This document shows positions 35,506 through 44,241 of a DNA stretch of 64,000 bases, one piece after another (position 1 is the first letter of the stretch; each line of letters starts with the position of its first letter). This DNA is from Pseudomonas sp. Au-Pse12 (GTDB lineage Bacteria > Pseudomonadota > Gammaproteobacteria > Pseudomonadales > Pseudomonadaceae). The position numbers and the translations under genes were made by a program. The DNA lies in assembly GCF_021341665.1 (NCBI RefSeq), contig NZ_JAJTTH010000006.1, positions 310,001 to 374,000 of the forward strand. The letters are read 5' to 3'. The notes under the pieces are model-generated. The model was not told where the DNA came from. It saw nothing but the letters and a program-made list of their open reading frames with translations, and did not search any database.

Positions 35506-35581
<76 letters not shown>

Positions 35582-35590
35582 TACAAAACG

Positions 35591-35620
35591 AAGCCCCTGC
35601 AGAAATGCAGGGGCTTTGTT
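35591..35620 (+). terminator. Terminator after tRNA-Thr
   Basis: The stem AAGCCCCTGCA / TGCAGGGGCTT with a four-base GAAA loop is followed by a T-rich stretch. Confidence 0.88.
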
Positions 35621-35973
35621 GTTTCTGGGGCCTGGGTGATGCCCTAGCCCCCCCTGTTCAAGTTATCCACAGCCGTAGACAGGAAGAACAACGGCTGTCG
35701 ATGAAGCAACGCCCCGCCCCGCGTCAGTGGGCCCCCTCACCGGCCGCAAGGGCCTTGGTCCCCAATAGCACTCAGCGTCCACAAATTCCTTTGCCTTTTT
35801 ATCCTTGAGCCCCATCTGCACACGGCACAGCGTGGCCCCTGATCTTGTCGCTGAATCACGCATTGTTTTAACGTGCTGCCGTTAGTACGACCTGAGCAAA
35901 AAATTGCGCTAGTGTTTCCCTGCGGCCCAGGACGGTTTTCACGTGCATTGCCTTAAACAGGGGGCGAAGGCTC
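35621..35973. other. Intergenic region between tRNA-Thr and the AraC gene
   Basis: No gene was seen. It contains a consensus DnaA box at 35663-35671. The last 120 bases are less GC-rich and probably hold the promoter of the araC-type gene. Confidence 0.4.
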
Positions 35974-36957
35974 ATGACGAATGCAACGCCCTCGATCAAA
36001 CTCAGCACGCTTCAACAAATAGCGCCCTATCTGAGCATGCGCGGGGTGTCGCCGCTGGAGTTCTTCCGGCGCTACGGTATTTCCCCGCATGTCTTTCAAT
36101 ACCCTGATGCCTGGGTGCCGCGAGCGACCTGCTTTCATATTGCCAATGAAATGGCCGCCATCGCCCAGGACCCCTTCGGCGGGGCAACGGTGGGGCACCT
36201 GATCGAGGTGCGTTCACTCGGTGCCTGGGGCGAGCTGATCTTGGGTTCGACCAACCTCGCTCAAGCTTGTGCGGTGGCGTCGATCCATACGGACTTACTG
36301 CATCAGGGAGGAGAGGTAAAAATCATCACCGAAGGCCGTACGACAAAACTCATCCATCGATTTACCGGGCAGCACGGGGCGGATCCGAAGCAGGTCATTC
36401 TCGGCACGCTGGCGCTGCTCAGAAAAGTACCGCTCATGTCCGGTGAGCCTGGCGCCATACGCGTGCATCTGCAAAACCCAAGGGAACGAGGAGATGAGGC
36501 GCTGGAGGAATACCTGGGGCCCCACCTGGAAATGAACGCGCAGTACAACATGATCGAATTCGACCGTGAGTTGCTCGACACGCCCCTGCAACCCGCTCGG
36601 GACGATGCCTGGAAAGTCACCGAAGCCTTGAGGTCGACCGTGGCCGCCGCCGGCGTGCTCAGCGAGCGGATCGCGGATCAGGATCAATCCAAACTGGGCG
36701 TGATCTCAAGGAACGTGGGGCTGTCTACTCGAACATTGCAGCGGCGCCTTAAATCCTGCGGTATCGACTTCGAAGACTTGCGTGACGAGACTCGCCGCAG
36801 TGAAGCACTTCAACTCATTGCCAGCGGTCGATACACCGCGACCGAAATTGCCTACAGGGTGGGCTACAGCGATCAAGCTCACTTCACCCGTGCCTTCAAG
36901 CGTTGGACCGGGAGTTCACCGTCGCACTACCGCGCCCTCTTGAAACGCGATCGCTAA
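35974..36957 (+). CDS. AraC-family transcriptional regulator
   Basis: A 327-residue regulator. The N-terminal 200 residues form an AraC-binding-type ligand domain of the OruR/ArgR-like group (arabinose-binding DUF). The C-terminal 100 residues form the two helix-turn-helix motifs, with VGLSTRTLQRRLKSCGIDFE and the signature AYRVGYSDQAHFTRAFKRW. It lies 172 bases upstream of a run of exported-protein genes in the same direction and probably activates them. The effector is unknown. Confidence 0.88.
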   Translation: MTNATPSIKLSTLQQIAPYLSMRGVSPLEFFRRYGISPHVFQYPDAWVPRATCFHIANEMAAIAQDPFGGATVGHLIEVRSLGAWGELILGSTNLAQACAVASIHTDLLHQGGEVKIITEGRTTKLIHRFTGQHGADPKQVILGTLALLRKVPLMSGEPGAIRVHLQNPRERGDEALEEYLGPHLEMNAQYNMIEFDRELLDTPLQPARDDAWKVTEALRSTVAAAGVLSERIADQDQSKLGVISRNVGLSTRTLQRRLKSCGIDFEDLRDETRRSEALQLIASGRYTATEIAYRVGYSDQAHFTRAFKRWTGSSPSHYRALLKRDR

Positions 36958-37129
36958 CTGGCTCTTCAACCTTTCTCGCCCCCCCTTACTCCCTGCAACT
37001 GACTGACTTCAAAGTTCGTCTTCGCGGCACGCACTCGCTTGGTTTTTGGCACCAAATGGCAAGTTTCCAGCGGGGCCTTCTTATAAAGTTTGAAAAACTG
37101 ATGCCCACTTAAAAGCCCACGAGGTTTAA

Positions 37130-38164
37130 ATGTCCTGTTCATCCACGGCGTGCATTGTCGCTCTGACATTGGCAACTTTCGGCAGTGTTAATGCCCAGTC
37201 GTCCACTGATACGACGCTCTTGGTGGGGGTCGACAATTTTATCCGTGCCGAGTCCGACCTCTACATGGGCAAGACCGTCGCGGATGGCGGCCTGGGTCGG
37301 TTTGTGCATAACCGCGAACCGGTTCCCATCGACGCTCAGAATGTCATCCGCATGAATCGCGACACGCTGTATTCGTCGGCCGTGTTCGACCTCGATGCTG
37401 GCCCGGTCACCATCACGTTGCCTGAGGCCGGCAAGCGGTTCATGTCGATGCAAGTGGTCAATGAAGACCACTACGTACCCGCGGTCATCTACGGTGCCGG
37501 CGACCATAGGCTGACGAAAGAGGTGATCGGTACCCGCTATGTCTTCGTCGCCGTCCGCCTGTTCTTCGATCCCACGGAGCGCAAGGACCTTGAGCAGGTG
37601 CATGTGCTGCAGGACGCAATCAGGGTCAGCCAGGCCAAGGTCGGGGAATTCGTGGTGCCCAAGTGGGATCAGGCCAGCCAGAAACAGGTGCGCGATGCCC
37701 TGGCGGTCCTGGGTTCGACGATACCCAACTACAACCAGTCCTTTGGCCCCAAGGGCAGGGTCAATCCGATCCATCACCTGATCGGCACAGCAACCGGCTG
37801 GGGCGGAAACCCCAGCAAGGACGCCATCTACCTCGGCGGCGTGATACCGCGCAACGATGGGAAAACCGTTTACCGTCTCAAGGTGGGGCAGGTGCCGGTC
37901 AACAGTTTCTGGTCCGTGAGTGTTTACAACGCCGACGGCTACTTCCAGAAAAACCCTTCTGATGTCTATTCGCTGAATAACCTCACGGCCAAAAAAAGTG
38001 ATGACGGCTCGATTGTCATCCAGTTCGGGGCTTGCGACGCCAAGATCGTCAATTGCCTGCCGACCACGCCCGGTTGGAACTATACGGTCAGGCTCTATCG
38101 GCCAAGCAACGAAATACTCAGTGGCCAGTGGAGTTTTCCCCAGCCGCAGCCCATCGGGCTCTAG
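37130..38164 (+). CDS. Exported DUF1254/DUF1214 protein
   Basis: A 344-residue periplasmic protein with a signal peptide ending VNAQ near residue 23. FIRAESDLYMGK and NRDTLYSSAVFDL belong to DUF1254. WSVSVYNADGYFQKNP belongs to DUF1214. Two-domain proteins of this kind are common in Gram-negative bacteria but have no settled biochemical function. GAGG lies before the ATG. First of four consecutive genes for exported proteins behind the AraC gene. Confidence 0.85.
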   Translation: MSCSSTACIVALTLATFGSVNAQSSTDTTLLVGVDNFIRAESDLYMGKTVADGGLGRFVHNREPVPIDAQNVIRMNRDTLYSSAVFDLDAGPVTITLPEAGKRFMSMQVVNEDHYVPAVIYGAGDHRLTKEVIGTRYVFVAVRLFFDPTERKDLEQVHVLQDAIRVSQAKVGEFVVPKWDQASQKQVRDALAVLGSTIPNYNQSFGPKGRVNPIHHLIGTATGWGGNPSKDAIYLGGVIPRNDGKTVYRLKVGQVPVNSFWSVSVYNADGYFQKNPSDVYSLNNLTAKKSDDGSIVIQFGACDAKIVNCLPTTPGWNYTVRLYRPSNEILSGQWSFPQPQPIGL

Positions 38165-38288
38165 TCAAGGCATCCACTAAGAAGTGCTGAAACTTATACA
38201 CAAGCGCAAACGCTGCCACGCCCGATAGTGCCCATCAAGTCGGGGGGCATCTCTGACTTGAAGCGTTCTACACCAAAGGAAATAAACA

Positions 38289-39122
38289 ATGACAACCCAA
38301 GGTGCTTACAACTTCTTGCTGCATCAATTGCTGTTCATTAGCGCCTTGGCGACGGTGTTGCCGGCACAGGCGGAGGATGCAAGCGGCGCTGCGTCCGTGA
38401 CGGTAGGCGGCGGATTGGCCGTGGGCCCTTTGTACGAAGGCTCCTCACGGTACGCCGCCTTCCCCTCACTGAAACTCAAGGCGGTCTTGCCGACCCAAGA
38501 CTGGGGCACCTTTACCGCGGCCTTCCCGGAGGGGCTGCGTTGGGACTTGCCGGGGCTCTCGCCTTTTGGGGTGGCGCTGCTGGTCGGCTATGACCAGGGG
38601 CGCAAGGAGCGGATTCATACCCTGGACGGCCGTGACGATTACCTGAAGGGCATGGGCAACCTGGACAGCACCGCCCTGGTGGGGGCCGAAGCCTACTGGA
38701 TCCTGCCGGCCGGCCGCCTGTTCGTGCGCGGCCTGCAATCGACCCAGGACCGCAACTACGGTGGCGAACGCCTGGGGCGTACCGCCTACCTGGAAGCCGG
38801 AGTCGCCACGGCGTACCCGCTGTCTTCGACCTTGACCCTGGACTCGACGCTGTACGGCACCTGGAGCAATGAGAACGACATGATGGCGCGCTTTGGCGTC
38901 ACCGCTCAGCAAGCCGCCCGCACCCGGTTCGATGAATACCACCCGGGAGGCGGAATGCGCGACGTGACCCTGAAGCTGGGCCTCACCTGGCAATGGCAGC
39001 CACAGCTGGCACTGGAAGGCGGTATCAAGACCTACGCCCTGGTCGCCGACGCCCGCGACAGCCCGCTGACGGGCGAGAAAGTCGGCGCCGGGGCCTATCT
39101 GAATGCCCTGTACCGCTTCTGA
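38289..39122 (+). CDS. MipA/OmpV-family outer-membrane protein
   Basis: A 277-residue protein with a signal peptide (cleavage near AQAED) and alternating beta strands ending in a C-terminal aromatic residue (LNALYRF), as outer-membrane barrels do. GGGLAVGPLYEGSSRYAAFP is the family N-terminal block. MipA acts as a scaffold between murein synthase and hydrolase in E. coli. Many relatives respond to metals or antibiotics under two-component control. AAAGGAAATAA precedes the ATG. Confidence 0.85.
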   Translation: MTTQGAYNFLLHQLLFISALATVLPAQAEDASGAASVTVGGGLAVGPLYEGSSRYAAFPSLKLKAVLPTQDWGTFTAAFPEGLRWDLPGLSPFGVALLVGYDQGRKERIHTLDGRDDYLKGMGNLDSTALVGAEAYWILPAGRLFVRGLQSTQDRNYGGERLGRTAYLEAGVATAYPLSSTLTLDSTLYGTWSNENDMMARFGVTAQQAARTRFDEYHPGGGMRDVTLKLGLTWQWQPQLALEGGIKTYALVADARDSPLTGEKVGAGAYLNALYRF

Positions 39123-39163
39123 TCAACCCCCGGCCCCACGCGACGTAGAGAAGGAAACAGTCG

Positions 39164-39991
39164 ATGAAAAAAGTACATGAACCCTGGGGGGTGACGCTGT
39201 CCCTGGCCGGCTTGCTTTGGCCCGGGCTGGTGCTTGCCGACGATGCCGCCACAACCGTCACGGACCCTCATTTCAAGCTGGCTCCAGGCTACCTGGCCCC
39301 GGCCGACTTGCCGTTGCGCCTGGCGCTGCTCGGCGCACCGCCCAAGCCTGGCTCCGCAGCACTGGCACGGGATGAAGAAGCACGGCATGCGGCGCTGGCG
39401 CTGCGCGGCAGCGCCCGGGAAAAACTCGCGGCAACGGATGCCGAACTGTCATTCCCAGGCCCGGCGCACACCTTCTCCTGCGCGCTGGGCACGCCCATCA
39501 CCGAGCAAGGCACCCCGCATCTTTATAGCTTGATGCAACGCACCCTGACCGATGCCGGCGGCTCCACCTACGCCGGGAAGAATGCCTACAACCGGACCCG
39601 GCCCTTCGTGGTGCATGACGAAGGAACGTGCCGCAAGGACATGGAGCCACTGCTGCGCACGGACGGTTCCTGGCCGTCCGGCCACTCCGCGGCGGGCTGG
39701 GCCTGGGGCCTGGTCCTGGCCGAGATCAATCCTGCACGCGCCACGGAGTTGATGACCCGTGGCCTGGCATACGGCCAGAGCCGGGTGATCTGCGACGCAC
39801 ACTGGCAGAGCGACGTGGATGCCGGGCGCATCATGGGCGCCGCCACGGTGGCGAGCCTGCACGCCAATCCGGCGTTCCTGGCGGACTTGGCGGCAGCGAA
39901 GGAGGAGGTCAAGGCGGCGCAAAAGGCCGGTCTGAAGCCTACGCAAGACTGTAGGGCCGAGGACGTGGCGCTCGCGCTGACTCAGCACTGA
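39164..39991 (+). CDS. Class A non-specific acid phosphatase (PhoN-like)
   Basis: A 275-residue periplasmic phosphatase. The signal peptide ends VLADD near residue 26. The three class A/PAP2 motifs are complete: Lys139 with R146-P147 (KNAYNRTRP), PSGH at 171-174, and SRVICDAH at 206-213 followed by QSDVDAG. His174 is the proton donor and His213 the phosphorylated nucleophile by family analogy. It releases phosphate from organic esters. It follows the MipA gene by 41 bases with AGAAGG before the ATG. Confidence 0.92.
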   Translation: MKKVHEPWGVTLSLAGLLWPGLVLADDAATTVTDPHFKLAPGYLAPADLPLRLALLGAPPKPGSAALARDEEARHAALALRGSAREKLAATDAELSFPGPAHTFSCALGTPITEQGTPHLYSLMQRTLTDAGGSTYAGKNAYNRTRPFVVHDEGTCRKDMEPLLRTDGSWPSGHSAAGWAWGLVLAEINPARATELMTRGLAYGQSRVICDAHWQSDVDAGRIMGAATVASLHANPAFLADLAAAKEEVKAAQKAGLKPTQDCRAEDVALALTQH

Positions 39992-40004
39992 CCGGAGAAA
40001 CACC

Positions 40005-40799
40005 ATGATGCACCGTCCTTCCCCTCGTTCGTCATCACGGCTCAGGCACACCCGCCTGGCGCTGCTGCTCAGCGCGTTCAGCGCCGCCGGCTCCAGCCTG
40101 CCAAGCGTGGCCATGGCAGCGGACGATGACCATTGGCAGTTCAACGGCGGGCCTTACCTGTGGGGCGCCGGAATCCGCGGGCATGTCGGCCACCGCAGCA
40201 CCGGCACCCAGTTCATCAAGTCCGACTTCTCGGACATCGCGCGCAGCGTCGACCTGTCGGTGATGCTGATGGGCGAGGCACGCCGCGGGCCCTACAGCGT
40301 GCTCGCCGACCTGATGTACATCGACACCGATACTCGCAACCGCCTGCCTGCCGGCGCCCCGGCGTCCAAGCTGGAGGTGGAAAGCAAGACCGCCTCGGGC
40401 TTCCTCGGCGGCGGCTACCAGGTGCTGGGGGATGACCAGCATCGGCTGGACATCGCAGGGGGCGTGCGCGTCTGGTACAGCAGCACCAGCATCACCCTGC
40501 ACGGCGGACCGGCTGCCGGTCTGTCCGGGTCTGACAAGGCGACCTGGGCCGACGCAATGGCGGGACTGCGCGGACACTATGCCGTGAGTGAGCGCTTCTG
40601 GTTGTCGTCATGGGCAATGGCGGGCGCGGGGCAGTCGCGGGAAGACTGGGACCTGACCGCGCTGGCGGGCTGGGAGTTCCTGCCGGGATTTTCCGCGGTG
40701 GCCGGCTACCGGGCCATGGGGGTGAATTATCGCCATGACGGGTTTGTCTACGACATCGTCCAGAAGGGACCACTGCTGGGGATCAGCGGGCTCTTCTGA
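40005..40799 (+). CDS. Predicted outer-membrane beta-barrel protein
   Basis: A 264-residue exported protein. A long basic N-region precedes the signal core (LALLLSAFSAAGSSLP) with cleavage near AMAAD. The mature part has amphipathic strands, begins with WQFNGGPYLWGAGIRG and ends in Phe, fitting a barrel of 8-12 strands. No named family is certain. It lies 13 bases after the phosphatase stop with GGAG before its ATG, so the two are cotranscribed. Confidence 0.75.
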   Translation: MMHRPSPRSSSRLRHTRLALLLSAFSAAGSSLPSVAMAADDDHWQFNGGPYLWGAGIRGHVGHRSTGTQFIKSDFSDIARSVDLSVMLMGEARRGPYSVLADLMYIDTDTRNRLPAGAPASKLEVESKTASGFLGGGYQVLGDDQHRLDIAGGVRVWYSSTSITLHGGPAAGLSGSDKATWADAMAGLRGHYAVSERFWLSSWAMAGAGQSREDWDLTALAGWEFLPGFSAVAGYRAMGVNYRHDGFVYDIVQKGPLLGISGLF

Positions 40800-40838
40800 G
40801 GGCGTCATCGCCAAACGCCCACGCAACTCCCGGAACGC

Positions 40839-41165
40839 TCACTGCCCGCCTTTGCCAAGCAGGGGCACGGTTTCCACTTCCAGCATCAGCAAGACCATTG
40901 CCGTCAACTCGGCATCGGACTTGCGGCTTCCATAGAGGTCATGCAGGGCTTTGGCGAAGGGGATGCGCAGGTCCTGGTTTTCTTCGCGGGCGCTTTCGCC
41001 GTCTTGCATCAGTTCGCCGATGGCTCGCAATACAGCCGCTTGCCACCGAGCGGTGGTCCTCGGACCATCGCCGGTGGTGGCAAGCAGCTGGTCCTTCACC
41101 AACTGACGCAGGGCGGGTTCCCGCAGCGGCCTAGGCGGCCTTGGCTTGTGAGTGGTCTTTGACAT
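40839..41165 (-). CDS. Conserved hypothetical protein
   Basis: A 108-residue soluble protein with a basic Pro/Arg-rich N-terminus and a helical body (WQAAVLRAIGELMQDGESA). It starts inside the end of the AhpD-like gene, overlapping it by 35 bases in a different frame, without a clear ribosome-binding site. That suggests translation coupled to the upstream gene. No recognised domain. Confidence 0.6.
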   Translation of the reverse strand: MSKTTHKPRPPRPLREPALRQLVKDQLLATTGDGPRTTARWQAAVLRAIGELMQDGESAREENQDLRIPFAKALHDLYGSRKSDAELTAMVLLMLEVETVPLLGKGGQ

Positions 41166-41529
41166 GCCGGACGATACTCAACGTTTCCTGCTGGAACTGC
41201 TCATAGTCAATTTGCTGGGCATTGATAAACGTGCTGCCCATCATGGTCAATGCGCCCATGAAGCTGGCTTCGGATATTTCTTCGTCGCTCGCGCCAAACA
41301 ACCGCGCAGCTTCCGTATGGAACAGGGCGCAATACTTGCAGCGGGTCGCCCCGGACACTGCCAGACCTATCAACTCTTTATATTTATTAGGAATCTTGGT
41401 CTCAGCCAGCCAAAAATCCCGTGCCATTCCCCAGAATCCATTCGCCCCGCCTTCCGGCATCTGCTTGATCCACTCAGGTACCTGGCCCAGGGCCTGCTCA
41501 ATTTCCCGATAGGTATCACGAACATCCAC
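41131..41529 (-). CDS. AhpD-like carboxymuconolactone decarboxylase-family protein
   Basis: A 132-residue all-helical protein of the CMD/AhpD superfamily. The redox-active pair is Cys64 and Cys67 with His71 (CKYCALFH), as in AhpD, so a peroxidase or disulfide reductase role is more likely than decarboxylation. The start is preceded by AAGGAGGTGTC, a strong site. It heads a two-gene unit with the overlapping hypothetical gene. Confidence 0.85.
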   Translation of the reverse strand: MDVRDTYREIEQALGQVPEWIKQMPEGGANGFWGMARDFWLAETKIPNKYKELIGLAVSGATRCKYCALFHTEAARLFGASDEEISEASFMGALTMMGSTFINAQQIDYEQFQQETLSIVRHVKDHSQAKAA

Positions 41530-41926
41530 TTGACACCTCCTTGCCTCTGCAACGACCTGTGCTTCAGAGGTACAGATTCAGTCTAGTACTCAGCCGGTGA
41601 CGCAAGCGCCGGCAGCTGGGCTGAACCGGCGGTACGGGTTTAAACCTCGTAAAAACAAGAGGATGGGTTTAGATTTTTTCGGCCGCGATGAGCGCCCCCT
41701 CAGTACCCATAGTTCTCAAGCCTGTCGGGCTGGCCCGATGGCAATCGCAAGCTTCTGCTCGGGTCGAGAAGTGCATGGGGAGGCGCCCTGGGGTCCAGGC
41801 AGAAACACGAAGCGCCTGTGGCTTCAGGTGCCTGCAGCAGCACCGCAGCAAATTGCCGCAAGTTCTCCCGAACAATGGCTCTTCATGATCAAATAGCCGC
41901 CGATTTCCGCTGCATGCAGGCAAAAC
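41530..41926. other. Divergent intergenic region
   Basis: About 400 bases between the AhpD-like gene and the cytochrome c gene. It contains a GGTTTAAACC palindrome at 41637-41646 and a CCTC...GAGG hairpin just after it. Short frames are open but lack a ribosome-binding site and family resemblance. Promoters for both genes should lie here. Confidence 0.4.
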
Positions 41927-42313
41927 ATGAAGCCCTTCGCCGTATCGATCCTGACCCTGTTGCTCCACTCCATGCTGTTTAGCGCACCGGCCATGGCTGG
42001 CGATGCCGAAGCCGGCGCCAAGCTGTTCAAGCGCCTGTGCAGCGGCTGCCACAACATCGGCCCTTCGGTACGCAGCTCGTTCGGGCCGCAGCTCAATGGC
42101 ATCATCGACCGCCCGGCCGGCAGCGCCGCGGACTACCAGTATTCGACGGCCATGAAGTCGTCGGGCATCGTCTGGAGCCGGGACAAACTCATCCAGTACC
42201 TGGAAGATCCGAAGGCCGTGGTGCCCGGCACCCGGATGATTTTCTGGGGGCTGAGCGATGAGGAAAAAATCGATAACCTGCTGGCCTATCTGCAGACGTT
42301 CCCGACCCCCTGA
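41927..42313 (+). CDS. Class I c-type cytochrome
   Basis: A 128-residue periplasmic cytochrome. The signal peptide ends APAMAG near residue 25. Haem is bound by Cys38 and Cys41 with His42 (CSGCH) and the likely axial Met104 (PGTRMIFWG). The spacing and the SFGPQLNGIIDRPAG loop resemble mitochondrial-type cytochrome c and c2. It should carry electrons to an oxidase or peroxidase. No oxidase gene is adjacent. Confidence 0.9.
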   Translation: MKPFAVSILTLLLHSMLFSAPAMAGDAEAGAKLFKRLCSGCHNIGPSVRSSFGPQLNGIIDRPAGSAADYQYSTAMKSSGIVWSRDKLIQYLEDPKAVVPGTRMIFWGLSDEEKIDNLLAYLQTFPTP

Positions 42314-42337
42314 TGGGTTCCCGACAAGGATGTTTTG

Positions 42338-43468
42338 ATGAAGCTCCCGTTACTCTCGCTGGCGGCCTTGGGCCTCGCTCTGGGCGTGTTCGCGCCGCAC
42401 TCGCACGCCGCCGGCTTCGACTGTGCCAAAGCCACGACCCTGGTGGAAAAGACCGTCTGCGCCACGCCGAGCCTGTCCGCCCGCGACGACGAGATGAGCC
42501 GCCAGTACCAGGCACTGAAACACTTGCAGGTGTTCCGGCTGCTGCAAAGCCACTGGCTAAAAAACACCCGCAACAATTGCCCTGACACCGATTGCCTGGA
42601 GTCGGTCTACCGGGCCCAGGTGAAGATGTTGACGCTGTTGCCGATTCCGCCCGAGCCCGCCCCAGAGGCATTGCGCCCACTGGCTCCCGGCGGGGCCTAC
42701 CTGGTCTATGACCCGGACGACTGGCAGAACTTCACCCTGGCGACCTTCAACTCCATGCTGCCACAGGGCGACCAGCAGATCGTCGACGCTCAGGTGATTG
42801 CCGGGGTGCTGCACGTGGTGCTGTTTGTCGGGCGCTACCAGCAGGGGCGACCGGCGTATGTCGGCACGCTGTACGAGTACGCCGATGACCAGCCGGGCCT
42901 GCACCCCATCGCCCAGGACATCGCCTTCGCCGGCTGGGCCAACCCCGGGGCCAATGACCAGGGACCGCGCTACGCCGGAATCGCCGACGGCCTGTTCTAC
43001 TACCGCGAACAGCAGGCGGGCGGCCTGCAGCAAAGCATGGTCTACCGCCTGGGCTCGCGCAGCGCGCCGCACAGCACCCAGCAGGTGTTCCAGGTCGGCT
43101 CCAACACCTTGATGCATGCTCGAGCACGGGTGGAGCAGGACCTCAACCGCGACAGCAGCGAGCTGTCCCTGACCTATGACCGCGCCAACGCCGGCAGCTA
43201 TTCGGAGAACATCACCGAACACAATCAGCCCGACGCCGGATGGGCCATCGTCAACCCGACCTGGAGCACCACGCGCCCGGTGCTGTACTTCGACAATGAA
43301 GGCCCGCGGGCCTGTATCTGGCGGGTCGATATCCGCGGCAAGGAATTGTCGAAGATCGTTGTCGAGCACGACGCCATGTCGGCCCGGCCAGTGGATATCC
43401 ATGGCCGTGAAGCGGTGGTCTACCTACAGGGCAATCAGCTGAAGTTCGCCATCAATCCGGACGACTGA
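42338..43468 (+). CDS. Exported protein with LprI-like (DUF1311) N-terminal domain
   Basis: A 376-residue periplasmic protein. After a signal peptide ending SHAAG, the segment FDCAKATTLVEKTVCATPSL with later paired cysteines (NCPDTDCLE) is the LprI/DUF1311 pattern seen in lysozyme-inhibitor-like proteins. The remaining 270 residues are beta-rich and unassigned. The ATG at 42338 has AAGGA eight bases upstream. It lies 24 bases after the cytochrome gene. The link between the two is unclear. Confidence 0.75.
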   Translation: MKLPLLSLAALGLALGVFAPHSHAAGFDCAKATTLVEKTVCATPSLSARDDEMSRQYQALKHLQVFRLLQSHWLKNTRNNCPDTDCLESVYRAQVKMLTLLPIPPEPAPEALRPLAPGGAYLVYDPDDWQNFTLATFNSMLPQGDQQIVDAQVIAGVLHVVLFVGRYQQGRPAYVGTLYEYADDQPGLHPIAQDIAFAGWANPGANDQGPRYAGIADGLFYYREQQAGGLQQSMVYRLGSRSAPHSTQQVFQVGSNTLMHARARVEQDLNRDSSELSLTYDRANAGSYSENITEHNQPDAGWAIVNPTWSTTRPVLYFDNEGPRACIWRVDIRGKELSKIVVEHDAMSARPVDIHGREAVVYLQGNQLKFAINPDD

Positions 43469-43487
43469 AGGGCCGCGCCGAAAAATG

Positions 43488-43519
43488 AAAAAGGCTCGCG
43501 ATCAGGCGAGCCTTTTTTT
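43488..43519. terminator. Bidirectional terminator
   Basis: The stem AAAAAGGCTCGC / GCGAGCCTTTTT sits between converging genes ending at 43468 and 43541. Confidence 0.92.
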
Positions 43520-43540
43520 ATTGCATCGACAGCCCTGTAC

Positions 43541-44236
43541 CTAGGGCAGCGTAATACGGTACTCGGCCAGCTTGGCCTGGTGCTGCGGTTCGACGTACTT
43601 CTGGTTCACCCGCTTGGCGAACTGGGTAAAGTCAGCGCGGGCATCGTCGGTCAGGCCCAGTTTTTCGTAGGCCAGGCCCCGGTGGTAGAAGGCCCAGGCA
43701 TAGTCCGGCTGCTTCAACAGGCCGGTGCTGTACGCCTCCGCGGCCTCGCGGTAGCGGCCCAGGTCGTACAGCGTCTGGCCCAGATGGTAGTAGGTCGGCA
43801 TGTTGAAGCCGCTGCCCTTGCCCGCCTCGCCCAGGTTGCCATCGAGGTTGGACTGCACCAGTTCCAGAGCCTTTTGCGGGTTGCCCGCTTCACGATACAG
43901 GCGGCTCAGGTCGAGCACCGCACGGGCATCGGGCTTGGGCCCCAGTTCGATGGATTTTTCCTTGGCAGCGATGGCTTCCGGGTAACGCTTGAAGCTCGCG
44001 TAGGCATCGGATTTCAACCAGTACACCAGGCTCTGCATGGGCTGGCTCAGCTGGTTTTTCTCAAGGCACAGGTCGGCCTCTTGCAGCACCACGTCAAATT
44101 TCTCGGCCTTGGAGGCCTGGCCCACCAGGCGGCAGTGGGCATAGTTGACCTGGTCCTGGCTCTGCAGGCTGGCGCAGCCGGTCACGGCCAGGGCACACAC
44201 AAGCAGGATCGACCCGCGTACAGACAATAAAGGCAT
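43541..44236 (-). CDS. TPR-repeat lipoprotein
   Basis: A 231-residue lipoprotein. The lipobox LAVTGC is near residue 20. At least three tetratricopeptide-like helix pairs follow, the clearest being YYHLGQTLYDLGRYREAAEA and AFYHRGLAYEKLGLTDDARA. TPR lipoproteins usually act as scaffolds in envelope assembly. It starts six bases after the upstream gene's stop, so the two genes are cotranscribed. Confidence 0.82.
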   Translation of the reverse strand: MPLLSVRGSILLVCALAVTGCASLQSQDQVNYAHCRLVGQASKAEKFDVVLQEADLCLEKNQLSQPMQSLVYWLKSDAYASFKRYPEAIAAKEKSIELGPKPDARAVLDLSRLYREAGNPQKALELVQSNLDGNLGEAGKGSGFNMPTYYHLGQTLYDLGRYREAAEAYSTGLLKQPDYAWAFYHRGLAYEKLGLTDDARADFTQFAKRVNQKYVEPQHQAKLAEYRITLP

Positions 44237-44241
44237 GTTGT

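Noticed and set aside
41597-41896. Possible small gene between the AhpD-like and cytochrome genes
   Set aside because: Frames are open on both strands but have no ribosome-binding site, no domain pattern and poor codon bias.
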